Below, piece after piece: positions 63,301 to 64,000 of a stretch of DNA of 64,000 nt (its first letter is position 1; each line of letters starts with the position of its first letter). The stretch comes from Poecilobothrus nobilitatus. Lineage: Eukaryota > Arthropoda > Insecta > Diptera > Dolichopodidae. The notes beneath the pieces were generated by a model that was given only the letters and a program-made list of their open reading frames with translations, was not told where the DNA came from and made no database searches. The stretch is from the NCBI GenBank assembly GCA_947095535.1, contig OX352774.1, forward strand, positions 208,122,965 to 208,186,964. The letters run 5' to 3'. The position numbers and the translations under genes were made by a program.

Positions 63301-64000
63301 TTTATAACTAAAATACGAATAACCTACATTTATGTAAACATAAGAGGTAGCTTAAAAATTACGTTAAAAGATGGTGGTTTCTCTTGTTTCAAGAAGAGAA
63401 TTAGACTACGTTTAAAGAAAGATATATCTAACTGCCTAAGTAAATCTTAAAGATGAGAAAAAAAATATTAAGATAAGCCTATAGAAACAAATAAAATCCA
63501 GAAGCGCAAAAATTGGAGAAAAGGACTGGAATGTTAAATATTCTCTTTCAAAACTTTTTCTCTTGTTACAAAAATCTTGTACACAAAAATAAATACAAAT
63601 ATGTAACTATGTATAAGTATACTTAGTATAGGTACTTAGTTAGTTATCTATAAATAAAAAAAAAAAAATTTCCACAAACCAAAAAAAAACATTAAATTTA
63701 ACAAGTTTTGATTAAAATACAAAATTTGGTAGGTACCATACTAAAATATTCAAAATACATTACAAAATCAACATGACAAAAATGGTTTAATGTCAAAAAT
63801 ACATTAATTTTTGGTTAAAATAAATAAATCTTAAAAAAAAAAAAAAATAAAACAAAAATTTATAGTGACATGATGTACCAAATAAAGTTTAGAGTATTAC
63901 ATACGGTATCACAATAACAGTAATACAGTATTTATGTACAAACCTATAGTTTAAACTAAAAAAAAAATTCAAATGAACAAAGCACAAATATTCACTAAGC
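63301..64000. other. gene-free AT-rich DNA
   Basis: A small hairpin (TTCTCTT ... AAGAGAA) lies at about 63380-63402. The rest is A/T-rich with A runs near 63660 and 63835. No gene is recognised. Confidence 0.6.

Noticed and set aside
1..64000. CRISPR array, bacterial operon or prophage
   Set aside because: No regular spaced repeats, ribosome binding sites or dense coding; the SINEs and LINE remnants show a eukaryotic genome.

Overview
This window is very AT-rich, visibly well over three quarters A+T. It is crowded with A and T runs of 10-25 bases, (AT)n tracts and ATG/CAT-type microsatellites. No intact protein gene, tRNA, rRNA, CRISPR array or bacterial-style operon can be supported. The longest open frames are about 120 codons; nearly all are low-complexity (Lys/Asn/Phe/Ile-rich) or fall inside repeats. 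It reads as intergenic or intronic DNA of an insect. The transposon families (mariner-like with an RPTEQ-type helix-turn-helix, Jockey-like LINE with a TAATCTAATC tail, RTE-like LINE, and repeats with GTCC tandems) suggest a fly (Diptera). That placement is an inference.

The information content is almost all fossil mobile DNA. The best-supported system is a family of four tRNA-derived SINEs (17719-17913 minus, 21981-22168 plus, 36780-36965 plus, 60157-60351 minus). Each has RNA polymerase III box A and box B sequences, a conserved tRNA-unrelated body and an A-rich tail. Three copies have recognisable target-site duplications and the fourth has a possible eroded one. Two LINE remnants are present (23622-23946 and 62877-63300); a LINE would be the kind of enzyme that moves such SINEs, but no link between them can be shown here.

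DNA-transposon relics are a 616-bp internally deleted Tc1/mariner-type element with perfect 30-bp terminal inverted repeats (38838-39453); a 356-bp MITE with TTA duplications, PIF/Harbinger-like (10378-10733); a 378-bp MITE with TAA duplications (33826-34203); a 126-bp near-palindromic MITE (55120-55245); and a candidate foldback element (61350-62508) with another repeat nested in it (61681-62065).

Less certain repeats lie at 2446-2790, 6545-7045, 14490-15150 (homologous to 37320-37760 and 40540-40745), 16709-16922 (similar to part of 22850-23055), 34600-35290 and 59212-59790. The stretches between are low-complexity AT-rich DNA in which I see no gene. Nothing indicates a working multi-gene system; the most interesting material is the SINE family with its predicted RNA folds, and the layered insertions at 59.2-63.3 kb.
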